Made by a program: the position numbers and the translations under genes. The notes beneath the pieces were generated by a model, which saw only the letters and a list, made by a program, of their open reading frames with translations, made no database searches and was not told the origin of the DNA. A DNA stretch of 9,064 nucleotides from Bacteroidales bacterium (GTDB lineage: Bacteria; Bacteroidota; Bacteroidia; Bacteroidales; Tenuifilaceae), in NCBI GenBank assembly GCA_003531155.1, contig DQHR01000044.1:32289-41352 (forward strand), given 5' to 3'. Below, piece after piece: positions 1 through 6,392 of the stretch (positions are counted from its first letter, which is position 1; every line of letters begins with the position of its first letter).

Positions 1-2
1 AA

Positions 3-905
3 GTTATTAATGTTCCAGAAACACCAAGTTCTGGTAGATCAAAAGCAGTTATATTTCTTTCCTTTTTAATTGTCGTTTTGGTTATTATTTTAGCTGTTGT
101 AGCATGGAAGTACAATCAGCAAATAAAGAATTCAGAAGATATTCAAACCATGCTTTCCTCAGAGAAGGATTCAATTACCAATAAGCTTCAAGGCTTAATG
201 AAGGATTATAAATCGCTCGAAACAACAAACGATTCAATTAATCAAAAACTTCAACTGGAGCAGGAGAGAGTTAAGAAACTTTATACACAAGTACAATCAG
301 AGAGGAATATTAGCTACACAAAAATTAAAGAGTATCAGCGCGAATTAGGTACGTTGCGCACTATTATGAAGGATTTGCTTCATGATGTTGATTCTCTAAA
401 TTCAATGAATCAAAAACTTATTGCTGAAAACGTTAAGGTAAAGGAGGAAGCTACAACGGCCAAAAAAGTAGTTAAAGAGCTTGAACAGAAAACTGAGGAA
501 CTTAGCAGTCAAGTTGAGAAAGGGTCAATCATTAAAGTTCGCAGCGTTGTTGCAATGGCTGTTAGCCGTAAGGGTAATGAGGTTACTCGTGCACGCAGGG
601 TTGAAAAAATTCGTGTTTGTTTTACCCTATCTGAAAATAGTATTGCTAAACCAGGTGTCCGAGATGCTTATATTCGAATTCTTGGCCCCGATCAGTTTAT
701 TTTGGCTAAAGCAGAAACGGATCTTTTCGATTTTAATGGTGAAAAGATTGTTTTTTCAGCAAAACGAGAAGTCGATTACCAAAATCAAGATGTTGATCTT
801 TGTATTTACTATGATAATAAAGGTGATTTAGTGGCTGGTAAATATCAAGCAACTATATATCTAGATGGAAATTTGGTTGGCTCAAGTGAATTTACGCTTA
901 AATAG
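3..905 (+). CDS. Membrane-anchored coiled-coil protein, unknown function (5' end outside window)
   Basis: I do not recognise this gene. The frame stays open to the left edge, so the true start lies outside; a TTG at position 78 falls inside the hydrophobic segment and is not a credible start. In the 300 visible residues, a short polar stretch containing VPETPSSGRSK is followed by one membrane segment (about residues 15-35), then about 135 residues rich in K, E, Q, L and S that read as a coiled coil (37-173). A C-terminal domain of alternating polar and hydrophobic strands follows (176-300), with segments such as RVCFTLSEN, AYIRILGPD and LCIYYDNKGD. The likely layout is a short cytoplasmic tail, one transmembrane helix, and a stalk carrying a beta-rich domain in the periplasm, but orientation is inferred. 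It converges on ispD. A role in envelope organisation is possible but unsupported; the identity of the family is open. Confidence 0.75.
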   Translation, partial: VINVPETPSSGRSKAVIFLSFLIVVLVIILAVVAWKYNQQIKNSEDIQTMLSSEKDSITNKLQGLMKDYKSLETTNDSINQKLQLEQERVKKLYTQVQSERNISYTKIKEYQRELGTLRTIMKDLLHDVDSLNSMNQKLIAENVKVKEEATTAKKVVKELEQKTEELSSQVEKGSIIKVRSVVAMAVSRKGNEVTRARRVEKIRVCFTLSENSIAKPGVRDAYIRILGPDQFILAKAETDLFDFNGEKIVFSAKREVDYQNQDVDLCIYYDNKGDLVAGKYQATIYLDGNLVGSSEFTLK

Positions 906-921
906 CAGTTTACTAATAAAT

Positions 922-958
922 ACAAAAAGAGCGCTAGTTTAACCAGTGCTCTTTTTGT
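922..958. terminator. Bidirectional intrinsic terminator between convergent genes
   Basis: A near-perfect hairpin has 14-base arms at 922-935 and 945-958, with one G-T wobble and a 9-base loop. The left arm carries five A and the right arm five T, so on either strand the GC-containing stem ends in a U-run. It begins 16 bases after the stop of the coiled-coil gene, and its right arm touches the ispD stop codon (958-960 on the minus strand). This fits a terminator shared by the two convergent genes. Confidence 0.8.
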
Positions 959-1629
959 TATCTGATCAGTGCTTCTGCAATTTTAAGATCTAGAGGCGTT
1001 GTAATCTTTATATTTTCTCTATTCCCTTCAACAAGATGAATTCTTTCGCCGATAAATTCAGCAACCGAAGCATCATCCGTAAATGTAGGTCTGTATGGTG
1101 TTTCGTACCCTCTATTAATGATTGAGAATTTAAAAACTTGGGGGGTTTGAACAAGTAAAATTTTTTCTCGATCAATAATTGATGAACTGATTCCTTCTTG
1201 AACTCTTACCGACTCCACAGGTTTAAGAACAGGAATTGCGTTGCCAAATTTTTCAGCAGCGTCAAAACATGTTTCGATTACATCACATGTAATAAGCGGA
1301 CGTACGCCGTCATGAATGGCAACCAAAGAGTTATGATCACGGATCTCTTTCAACCCATTTTTAACAGATTGGTATCTAGTATCACCTCCTTTAACTATTT
1401 TGTGTTTAGTTTCAAAATGATGCTTTGAGCAAAGAAACGTCCAATGATCAATTTGTGATTCTGGAAGTACAAGTATAATCTCTTCAATTGAAGGAACATT
1501 TGCAAAAACATTCAAAGTATGCATAAGGATTGGCAAACCATGTAACAAAAGGAATTGCTTTGGAATATCTGCTCCCATTCGCGAACCAGATCCTCCTGCA
1601 ACAATTAAAGCAACCTTGTTTGCGGCCAT
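958..1629 (-). CDS. ispD: 2-C-methyl-D-erythritol 4-phosphate cytidylyltransferase (IspD)
   Basis: IspD joins CTP and MEP to give CDP-methylerythritol and pyrophosphate, the third step of the non-mevalonate isoprenoid pathway, in the cytoplasm. The protein has 223 residues, normal for the family. The nucleotide-binding signature AGGSGSRMG...PKQF lies at residues 11-26, with K24 as the expected CTP-contacting lysine. HDGVRP at 106-111 corresponds to the family's HDAARP segment. R154 precedes the TPQVF motif, TDDASV sits at 184-189, and NIKITTPLDL near 206-215 carries the conserved lysine. I chose the ATG at 1627-1629. A GTG directly upstream (1630-1632) would add one residue and cannot be excluded; neither has a Shine-Dalgarno sequence, as is common in Bacteroidetes. 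It stands alone on the minus strand, divergent from the ligase genes. The closely related ribitol-5-phosphate cytidylyltransferase TarI is the main alternative, but no teichoic acid genes are nearby. Confidence 0.93.
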   Translation of the reverse strand: MAANKVALIVAGGSGSRMGADIPKQFLLLHGLPILMHTLNVFANVPSIEEIILVLPESQIDHWTFLCSKHHFETKHKIVKGGDTRYQSVKNGLKEIRDHNSLVAIHDGVRPLITCDVIETCFDAAEKFGNAIPVLKPVESVRVQEGISSSIIDREKILLVQTPQVFKFSIINRGYETPYRPTFTDDASVAEFIGERIHLVEGNRENIKITTPLDLKIAEALIR

Positions 1630-1670
1630 CACATCAGTTTTATAACGTAAAAATATGAATTAATTTCTTC

Positions 1671-1713
1671 TTTCAGGTTATTTAATTCTAGTAAAGCGGT
1701 AAACTACCTGAGA
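1671..1713. repeat. Imperfect inverted repeat in the ispD-ligase intergenic region
   Basis: Eight-base arms at 1671-1678 and 1706-1713 pair with one wobble around a 27-base loop. The loop contains a small dyad, GGTA/TACC (1698-1701 and 1705-1708), which overlaps the right arm and so forms an alternative pairing. It lies about 42 bases upstream of the ispD start and about 45 bases before the putative ligase promoter. It could be an operator for either gene or an RNA hairpin in the ispD leader. It could also be chance in AT-rich DNA. The rest of 1630-1846 shows no gene. Confidence 0.3.
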
Positions 1714-1758
1714 AACATCTTTGTTGTTCAACTGAAAACAAAATGAAAGTAAATTTTT

Positions 1759-1766
1759 TACATTTG
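1759..1766 (+). promoter_or_regulatory. Putative Bacteroidetes -7 promoter element for the ligase operon
   Basis: TACATTTG is a perfect match to the Bacteroidetes -7 consensus TAnnTTTG. It would place transcription start near 1773 and leave a leader of about 74 bases before the first ligase. No TTTG or TTG stands at the expected -33 distance; the nearest TTTG (1720-1723) is too far upstream. The call therefore rests on the -7 box and its position. Confidence 0.45.
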
Positions 1767-1846
1767 CATGTGGTTCGATATTATCTCTAACATATTCTAT
1801 TGTAACATTCTTAATACAAGTTTATTAACCATAACATTGGGGCTGT

Positions 1847-3508
1847 ATGGAGAAAAGTTTTATTAAATTTTTTGAGGATAGCATTAAGAAAAACTGGGAT
1901 TTACCAGCATTTACAGATTATCAAGGAGCAACTCTTACATATGCTGATGTTGCAAGAAAAGTGGAGAAAATTCATATCATCTTTGAGAAAACAGGAATTC
2001 AAAAAGGTGATAAAATAGCATTAATTGGAAAAAATTCTTCGGCGTGGGCAGTTGCCTTTATTGCAACGGTTAGCTATGGAGCTGTCCTTGTACCTATCCT
2101 GCACGATTTTAAATCTGATAATGTTCACCATATTGTTAACCATTCCGATGCGATGGTTCTATTTGTTGGCGATGGCGTTTGGGAGAACTTGAACGAGGAG
2201 CGTATGCGTGGGGTTAAATGTATCATTTCATTGCTTGATTTCGCTATTTTACACGAAAATACCCCATTCTCAGTAAAAGAAATTAGGAGCAAGGTGAAAG
2301 AATTGTTTGATGAGAAATATCCAAACGGGTTATCTCCTGAAATGATTTCATATCATAAAGATCAATCCGAAGATCTTGCTTTAATAAATTATACATCGGG
2401 AACATCAGGATTTTCTAAAGGGGTTATGCTTCCTTATCGAAGTCTTTGGAGTAATATGGTCTTTGCATACGGTGTAATCCCTCTTAAACCCGGAGATAAC
2501 ATGGTTTCCATATTGCCTTTGGCTCATGCATACGGTGCTGCTTTTGAGTTTTTATATCAATTCTCCGTTGGATGCCATATCCATTTTTTAACTAAAACAC
2601 CATCTCCTAAAATTATTTTAGACGCATTTGCTGAGATACGTCCGCGAGTTGTATTGGCTGTTCCTCTTATTATTGAAAAAATATATCGTAAAAATGTGAT
2701 GGATGCACTAAAGCGTCCTTCGCTAAAACTTTTGCTCAAAGTTCCCATTATCGACCGAAGAATACTTAATAAGATAAAGGAAAAGCTCACTAAGGTGTTT
2801 GGCGATAACTTTATTGAGGTGATTATTGGTGGCGCAGCTCTTAACCCAGAGGTAGAATTGTTCTTACGAAACATCGGTTTTCGTTATACGGTTGGTTATG
2901 GTATGACCGAATGTGGGCCAATTATTACATACGATTCATGGAAAACCAATAGACTTTATTCCCCAGGTAAAGTAGTTGTAAACATGGAGTTAAAGATTGA
3001 TTCTCCAGATCCTCAAAACGTTGCTGGCGAGATTCTTGTTCGTGGTGAAAATGTAATGCTTGGTTATTACAAAAATGAGGAAGCAACCAAGCAGGCAATC
3101 GATGCCGATGGTTGGTTACATACTGGTGATTTAGGAGTTATTGATAACGATGGTTATCTTTATATTAAGGGGCGAAGTAAAAACATGATTTTAGGTTCGA
3201 GTGGACAAAATATTTACCCCGAAGAGATAGAAGCTCGAATAAACAATATGCCATTCGTACAGGAATCGTTGGTTGTTGAGCAAAATCAAAAGCTTATAGC
3301 GCTTGTATTCCCCGATTTTGATGCCGCTGATAAGGCAGGATACTCTAACGAAGATCTTGAACGAGTTATAGAAACCAATAGGGTTGAGGTGAACAAGAAT
3401 TTACCTCAATACTGTCAAATTGTTAAAGTGAAGCTTTACCCCGAAGAGTTCGAGAAAACGCCTAAAAAGAGTATTAAGAGATTTTTATATCAATTCCCTC
3501 AAAACTAA
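1847..3508 (+). CDS. AMP-forming acyl-CoA ligase (long-chain fatty acid type), first paralogue
   Basis: This is an ANL-superfamily adenylating enzyme, predicted to activate a carboxylic acid with ATP to an acyl-AMP and transfer it to CoA or another thiol. The length, 553 residues, is normal. The phosphate-binding A3 loop YTSGTSGFSKG is at 182-192; its second glycine pair is split by Ser where Thr is usual. The A5 motif YGMTECGP is at 351-358, the A7 motif WLHTGDLG with its ATP-ribose aspartate at 423-430, and the A8 hinge KGRSKNMILG at 441-450. The C-terminal A10 region TPKKSIKR is at 538-545. There is no signal peptide, so the enzyme is cytoplasmic or membrane-peripheral. The overall pattern resembles long-chain fatty acyl-CoA synthetases, but the acid substrate cannot be read from the sequence. 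It is followed after 25 bases by a paralogue, so the two are probably co-transcribed. Confidence 0.88.
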   Translation: MEKSFIKFFEDSIKKNWDLPAFTDYQGATLTYADVARKVEKIHIIFEKTGIQKGDKIALIGKNSSAWAVAFIATVSYGAVLVPILHDFKSDNVHHIVNHSDAMVLFVGDGVWENLNEERMRGVKCIISLLDFAILHENTPFSVKEIRSKVKELFDEKYPNGLSPEMISYHKDQSEDLALINYTSGTSGFSKGVMLPYRSLWSNMVFAYGVIPLKPGDNMVSILPLAHAYGAAFEFLYQFSVGCHIHFLTKTPSPKIILDAFAEIRPRVVLAVPLIIEKIYRKNVMDALKRPSLKLLLKVPIIDRRILNKIKEKLTKVFGDNFIEVIIGGAALNPEVELFLRNIGFRYTVGYGMTECGPIITYDSWKTNRLYSPGKVVVNMELKIDSPDPQNVAGEILVRGENVMLGYYKNEEATKQAIDADGWLHTGDLGVIDNDGYLYIKGRSKNMILGSSGQNIYPEEIEARINNMPFVQESLVVEQNQKLIALVFPDFDAADKAGYSNEDLERVIETNRVEVNKNLPQYCQIVKVKLYPEEFEKTPKKSIKRFLYQFPQN

Positions 3509-3533
3509 ATTGTTCACTTAATCTATCACAGTC

Positions 3534-5192
3534 ATGTTGAACATCAATTACATCAAAGAATACATTGAAAAAAGTATTCAAGAAAATTGGGACCAACCAG
3601 CGTTCTCTGATTATCAAGGTAAAACATTCTTATACAAGGATGTTGCAATGCAAATTGATAGAATTCACAAGATCTTCGATGTGTGGGAGATTAAGCAAGG
3701 CGATAAGATATCGCTTATAGGTAGGAATAATTCTAATTGGGCTACAACCTACTTAGCAACTATATCGTATGGAGCAGTCATCGTTCCAATCCTTGCCGAT
3801 TTTGCAACCGACGATATTCATCATATTGTAAACCATTCCGATTCTGTGATGCTTTTTGTTGGAGATTCCATTTGGGATTCACTTGAGGAGCAATCAATGC
3901 CGCATCTTAAAGCAATTTTCTCTATCGATAGTAACAACCTAATCGTAAGCCGAGATGGTAAGGCCGAACGAAGGTATAACGATATGATTCAAACAATAAA
4001 TGAGGAGCAAAAGGTGCTGACTCCAAGTAAAATTTTATATCCAGAGATTTCTAATGATAAACTTGGAGTAATTAGTTACACATCAGGAACAACCGGTTTT
4101 TCGAAAGGAGTAATGCTATCGCTAAATAGTCTAGTAGCCAATGTTGATTTTGGTCGTAACAACATAGGGTTAAAACCCAAGAATAATGTTGTTTCGTTCC
4201 TACCTTTGGCTCATGCGTATGGTGCAGCCTTTGAGTTTCTTATGCCATTCTCAATAGGATGCCATATAACATTTTTAACCAAGACACCTTCGCCAAAGAT
4301 TATATTACAAGCGTTTCAGGAGATAAAACCAAGGTTAGTTTTAGCTGTTCCGTTAATCATTGAGAAAATTTACAAGAAACAGATTCTTCCTGTTCTTAAC
4401 AGACCTGCAATGAAGGTATTTATCAATATACCATTTTTAAACAGAAAGATTTATCAAAAAATAAATAAAAAGTTGACGGATGTTTTTGGCGGTAATTTTC
4501 TTGAGATTGTTATTGGCGGGGCACCTTTAAACAAGGAGGTTGAGGACTTTTTGCGAAAAATAAATTTCAGGTATACTATCGGTTATGGTATGACCGAATG
4601 TGGGCCTTTGATCTCATATATTGGTTGGGAGAAATGCAGAGCAGGCTCTTGTGGCGTTTTGTTGCCTACTCTTGAAATGAAGATTGATTCAAATTATCCT
4701 CAGCAAGTGGCTGGCGAAATTTTGCTTAAGGGCGAAAACGTTATGGAAGGTTATTATAAAAATGAAGAGGCAACACGCAAAACTATAATTGATGGGTGGC
4801 TACACACTGGCGACTTAGGTGTTATCGATAACGATGGTTATATTTATATTAAGGGACGCAGCAAAAGTTTAATTCTTGGTCCAAGCGGACAAAATATCTA
4901 TCCTGAAGAGATTGAAGCAAAGTTTAATAATCTTCCATTTATTACCGAATCACTTATAATCGAAAAGCAAAACAAGCTCATTGCGCTGGTTTATCCTGAC
5001 TTGGATGCTGCTGATGAAGCAAAACTCGTTTCAGCTGATATTGAGCAAATAATGGAAAAACATAGAATAGAGGTAAATAAAAATTTACCTAGTTACAGCC
5101 AAGTAGCGAAAGTGCGTTTATACCCCGAAGAGTTTGAGAAAACACCGAAGAAAAGCATCAAGAGGTTTTTATATCAAATAAATGAGAATTAG
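3534..5192 (+). CDS. AMP-forming acyl-CoA ligase (long-chain fatty acid type), second paralogue
   Basis: This is a tandem paralogue of the preceding gene, 552 residues long and aligning with it over its full length; from about residue 181 to 417 no gaps are needed. By eye well over half of the residues agree, while the DNA differs widely at third codon positions, so the duplication is old. The motifs are A3 YTSGTTGFSKG (182-192, canonical Thr here), A5 YGMTECGP (351-358), A7 WLHTGDLG (422-429), A8 KGRSKSLILG (440-449) and A10 TPKKSIKR (537-544). The copies differ most in the N-terminal region around 120-175 and just after A5, where this one has CRAGSCGVLL against NRLYSPGKVV. These differences could tune acid specificity. 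The 25-base gap has no promoter or terminator, so it should share the upstream promoter. The acid substrate is unknown. Confidence 0.88.
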   Translation: MLNINYIKEYIEKSIQENWDQPAFSDYQGKTFLYKDVAMQIDRIHKIFDVWEIKQGDKISLIGRNNSNWATTYLATISYGAVIVPILADFATDDIHHIVNHSDSVMLFVGDSIWDSLEEQSMPHLKAIFSIDSNNLIVSRDGKAERRYNDMIQTINEEQKVLTPSKILYPEISNDKLGVISYTSGTTGFSKGVMLSLNSLVANVDFGRNNIGLKPKNNVVSFLPLAHAYGAAFEFLMPFSIGCHITFLTKTPSPKIILQAFQEIKPRLVLAVPLIIEKIYKKQILPVLNRPAMKVFINIPFLNRKIYQKINKKLTDVFGGNFLEIVIGGAPLNKEVEDFLRKINFRYTIGYGMTECGPLISYIGWEKCRAGSCGVLLPTLEMKIDSNYPQQVAGEILLKGENVMEGYYKNEEATRKTIIDGWLHTGDLGVIDNDGYIYIKGRSKSLILGPSGQNIYPEEIEAKFNNLPFITESLIIEKQNKLIALVYPDLDAADEAKLVSADIEQIMEKHRIEVNKNLPSYSQVAKVRLYPEEFEKTPKKSIKRFLYQINEN

Positions 5193-5252
5193 TTTGTTGT
5201 TGTTTCGGATTAGTTGGTTAATATAAATAGAATGTCTGAATTCGGTTTTTCG

Positions 5253-5269
5253 GTAAGTAGTCAACTTAC
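5253..5269. repeat. Perfect 17-base dyad upstream of the polysaccharide export gene
   Basis: GTAAGT (5253-5258) and ACTTAC (5264-5269) are perfect inverted arms around a 5-base spacer. GTCAAC occurs at 5260-5265 and again at 5273-5278. The dyad lies 19 bases upstream of a putative -7 element, where an activator or repressor could bind. Alternatively it is a short terminator for the ligase pair, since five T follow at 5280-5284, but the 10-base gap between stem and T-run makes that weak. Confidence 0.35.
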
Positions 5270-5287
5270 ACTGTCAACATTTTTCTC

Positions 5288-5295
5288 TACTTTTG
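5288..5295 (+). promoter_or_regulatory. Putative Bacteroidetes -7 promoter element for the export lipoprotein
   Basis: TACTTTTG matches TAnnTTTG perfectly and ends 6 bases before the ATG at 5302. Transcription would then begin at or beside that ATG, giving a leaderless message or implying initiation at the in-frame ATGs at 5311 or 5317. No clear -33 TTTG is present. If this box is not used, the gene may depend on read-through from the ligases, 109 bases upstream. Confidence 0.35.
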
Positions 5296-5301
5296 TTTTA
5301 A

Positions 5302-6087
5302 ATGAAAAGAATGAACATGAATAAAAGATATTTGATAATTATACTGGCCGCAATTGTTTTACTTTCTTCTTGTAATAAACGAACACAGTTGCTGTATATA
5401 AATAATATTGCTAATGAAAATCTCAAAACGCCCAAAATTCCTGAATACACCTTAAAGCCAGGAGATGTTTTGTATGTTCAAATAATCACTCAAGATCCTA
5501 ACGTATCAAATCTATTTAATAACAGAGGCATGAGTGGTTCTGTTCAGGCTACCATGTTTAATAGCGAATCGGGAAATTACCTTTATGGTTACTCTGTTAG
5601 TGATTCTGGTTATGTGCAGTTACCCGTACTAGGCAAGTTATTTTTAACAGGATTAACAATTAACCAATCGCGTGACTTGATTCAAAGAAGCACCGAAAAG
5701 TACTTAACCGATGGTATTGCTGTAGTAAAGTTGCTAAGTTATAAAGTTACCATACTAGGCGAAGTTAAAAAACCGGGTGTTTATACAAACCTAAAGGATA
5801 ACCTCACTATTTTTGAAGGCCTTGGATTAGCTGGCGACCTTACCGATTATGCCCAGCGTAATAATGTTTTATTATTACGTCAAACCAGTGATGGAGTTAA
5901 AACGGTAAGGGTTAATTTACAAGACAAAAACCTTCTTTTCTCCGAAGCGTATTACCTTGTTCCCAACGATATTCTTGTTGTTGAACCACGAAAAGGTAAG
6001 CTATTCTCGATGAACTCACCCAATATCGCAATCTACCTTTCCATTGTAAGCACAACGCTACTAATGATAAACTATTTGATGAAGTAG
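5302..6087 (+). CDS. Wza-like polysaccharide export outer-membrane lipoprotein
   Basis: This is the outer-membrane part of a capsule or exopolysaccharide exporter. The protein has 261 residues, shorter than E. coli Wza but usual for Bacteroidetes versions. It begins with a lipoprotein signal: KRYLIIILAAIVLL, then lipobox LSSC with the lipidated cysteine at residue 24. A polysaccharide export domain runs from about 47 (YTLKPGDVLYVQI) to 145. It is followed by an SLBB domain from VTILGEVKKPGVY (149-161) to about 228 (PNDILVVEP). A hydrophobic C-terminal helix at about 240-258 (NIAIYLSIVSTTLLM) could cross the outer membrane, as the Wza C-terminal helix does; that comparison is inference. Three in-frame ATGs lie at 5302, 5311 and 5317. 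All leave a workable signal peptide, and a promoter-like box just upstream makes the later ones possible. The Wzc-like partner follows 305 bases downstream. Confidence 0.9.
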   Translation: MKRMNMNKRYLIIILAAIVLLSSCNKRTQLLYINNIANENLKTPKIPEYTLKPGDVLYVQIITQDPNVSNLFNNRGMSGSVQATMFNSESGNYLYGYSVSDSGYVQLPVLGKLFLTGLTINQSRDLIQRSTEKYLTDGIAVVKLLSYKVTILGEVKKPGVYTNLKDNLTIFEGLGLAGDLTDYAQRNNVLLLRQTSDGVKTVRVNLQDKNLLFSEAYYLVPNDILVVEPRKGKLFSMNSPNIAIYLSIVSTTLLMINYLMK

Positions 6088-6173
6088 CACTCCAAATCTT
6101 AATGGTTATAGATTAGACATTTAATAAGCTTTTTCACTAATAATTTGTTTAAGAGTTGATGGGATCAATCTTA

Positions 6174-6200
6174 ATAAACCCCAATTTTATTGGGATTTAT
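6174..6200 (+). terminator. Hairpin downstream of the Wza-like gene, possible terminator
   Basis: Twelve-base arms at 6174-6185 and 6189-6200 pair with a single C-A mismatch around a TTT loop, with a core of CCCAAT and ATTGGG. It starts 86 bases after the upstream stop codon. The following bases are only loosely T-rich, so termination may be partial or the hairpin may protect a 3' end. It precedes a -7-like box, which fits separate transcription of the two flanking genes. Confidence 0.45.
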
Positions 6201-6222
6201 AGCTTAATTTTCCATCAATTGC

Positions 6223-6230
6223 TATATTTG
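6223..6230 (+). promoter_or_regulatory. Putative Bacteroidetes -7 promoter element for the Wzc-like gene
   Basis: TATATTTG is a perfect match to TAnnTTTG. It lies 23 bases after the hairpin ending at 6200. Transcription from about 6237 would give a leader of about 155 bases before the kinase gene, long enough for RNA-level control. No -33 TTTG is found at the expected distance, and the sequence is AT-rich, so a chance match is possible. Confidence 0.4.
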
Positions 6231-6276
6231 TAATAATTTAGTATATAGTATATAGTTTTTCGGTTTTTTAAAATTA

Positions 6277-6324
6277 ATGCTTTGTCTAGCAGGACTACCT
6301 GTGACTGACCAAGCGAAGCTGTAG
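6277..6324 (+). other. Possible 15-residue leader ORF upstream of the Wzc-like gene
   Basis: An ATG at 6277 opens 15 codons (MLCLAGLPVTDQAKL) ending in TAG at 6322-6324. It sits in a segment near 50% GC by eye, while its surroundings are much lower, and it overlaps the hairpin at 6284-6305. There is no Shine-Dalgarno sequence and frames this short arise by chance. The call is speculative and rests on position and composition only. Confidence 0.15.
6284..6305 (+). promoter_or_regulatory. Structured RNA hairpin in the leader of the Wzc-like gene
   Basis: GTC (6284-6286) pairs with GAC (6303-6305), and GCAGG (6289-6293) pairs with CCTGT (6298-6302) with one wobble, leaving a two-base bulge and an ACTA loop. 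A tiny AGC/GCT hairpin with a GAA loop follows at 6312-6320. It is unusually GC-rich for this leader and could be a protein-binding site or part of an attenuator. Its function is unknown. Confidence 0.3.
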
Positions 6325-6327
6325 ATA

Positions 6328-6362
6328 TGTAACACACTTTTATAATAAAGATTACAGTTTTT
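6328..6362 (+). terminator. Weak hairpin plus T-run before the Wzc-like gene, possible attenuator
   Basis: TGTAA (6328-6332) pairs with TTACA (6352-6356). An inner CTTT/AAAG stem (6337-6340 and 6347-6350) is separated by an asymmetric internal loop. G and five T follow (6358-6362), ending 30 bases before the start codon. The stem is AT-rich and weak, so on its own it is a poor terminator. It is listed because it stands in a leader with another structure upstream. Confidence 0.2.
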
Positions 6363-6392
6363 CAGCAATCCAATATTATAACTCTGTAGCTA

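Larger units (their letters stand above)
6088..6392 (+). other. 305-base non-coding leader between export and kinase genes
   Basis: No credible protein-coding gene of ordinary length is present. The stretch holds, in order, a hairpin at 6174-6200, a -7-like box at 6223-6230, a short tandem repeat of AGTATAT (two copies plus AG, 6240-6255), a more GC-rich segment at about 6277-6324 with its own hairpin and a 15-codon open frame, and a weak hairpin with a T-run at 6328-6362. Genes of one export locus are often packed closely, so this gap probably has a regulatory purpose or marks a cluster boundary. Confidence 0.5.

Noticed and set aside
78..80. TTG as start of the first gene
   Set aside because: The same frame continues upstream to the window edge, and this codon falls inside the transmembrane helix.
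481..831. Open frame of 116 codons on the plus strand inside the coiled-coil gene
   Set aside because: It overlaps a gene with clear domain structure in another frame and has no recognisable motifs of its own.
1198..1428. Open frame of 76 codons opposite ispD
   Set aside because: It is a shadow of a strongly supported gene whose motifs read on the minus strand.
2557..2874. Open frame of 105 codons antisense to the first ligase
   Set aside because: It lies wholly inside a conserved enzyme gene, with no promoter or motif support.
6159..6233. 24-codon frame (MGSILINPNF...) in the long intergenic gap
   Set aside because: It reads across a hairpin and a -7-like box, has no ribosome site, and is short enough to occur by chance.
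6341..6346. TATAAT resembling a sigma-70 -10 box before the Wzc-like gene
   Set aside because: Bacteroidetes primary sigma factors use TAnnTTTG, and this match sits in the loop of a weak hairpin in AT-rich DNA with no -35 partner.
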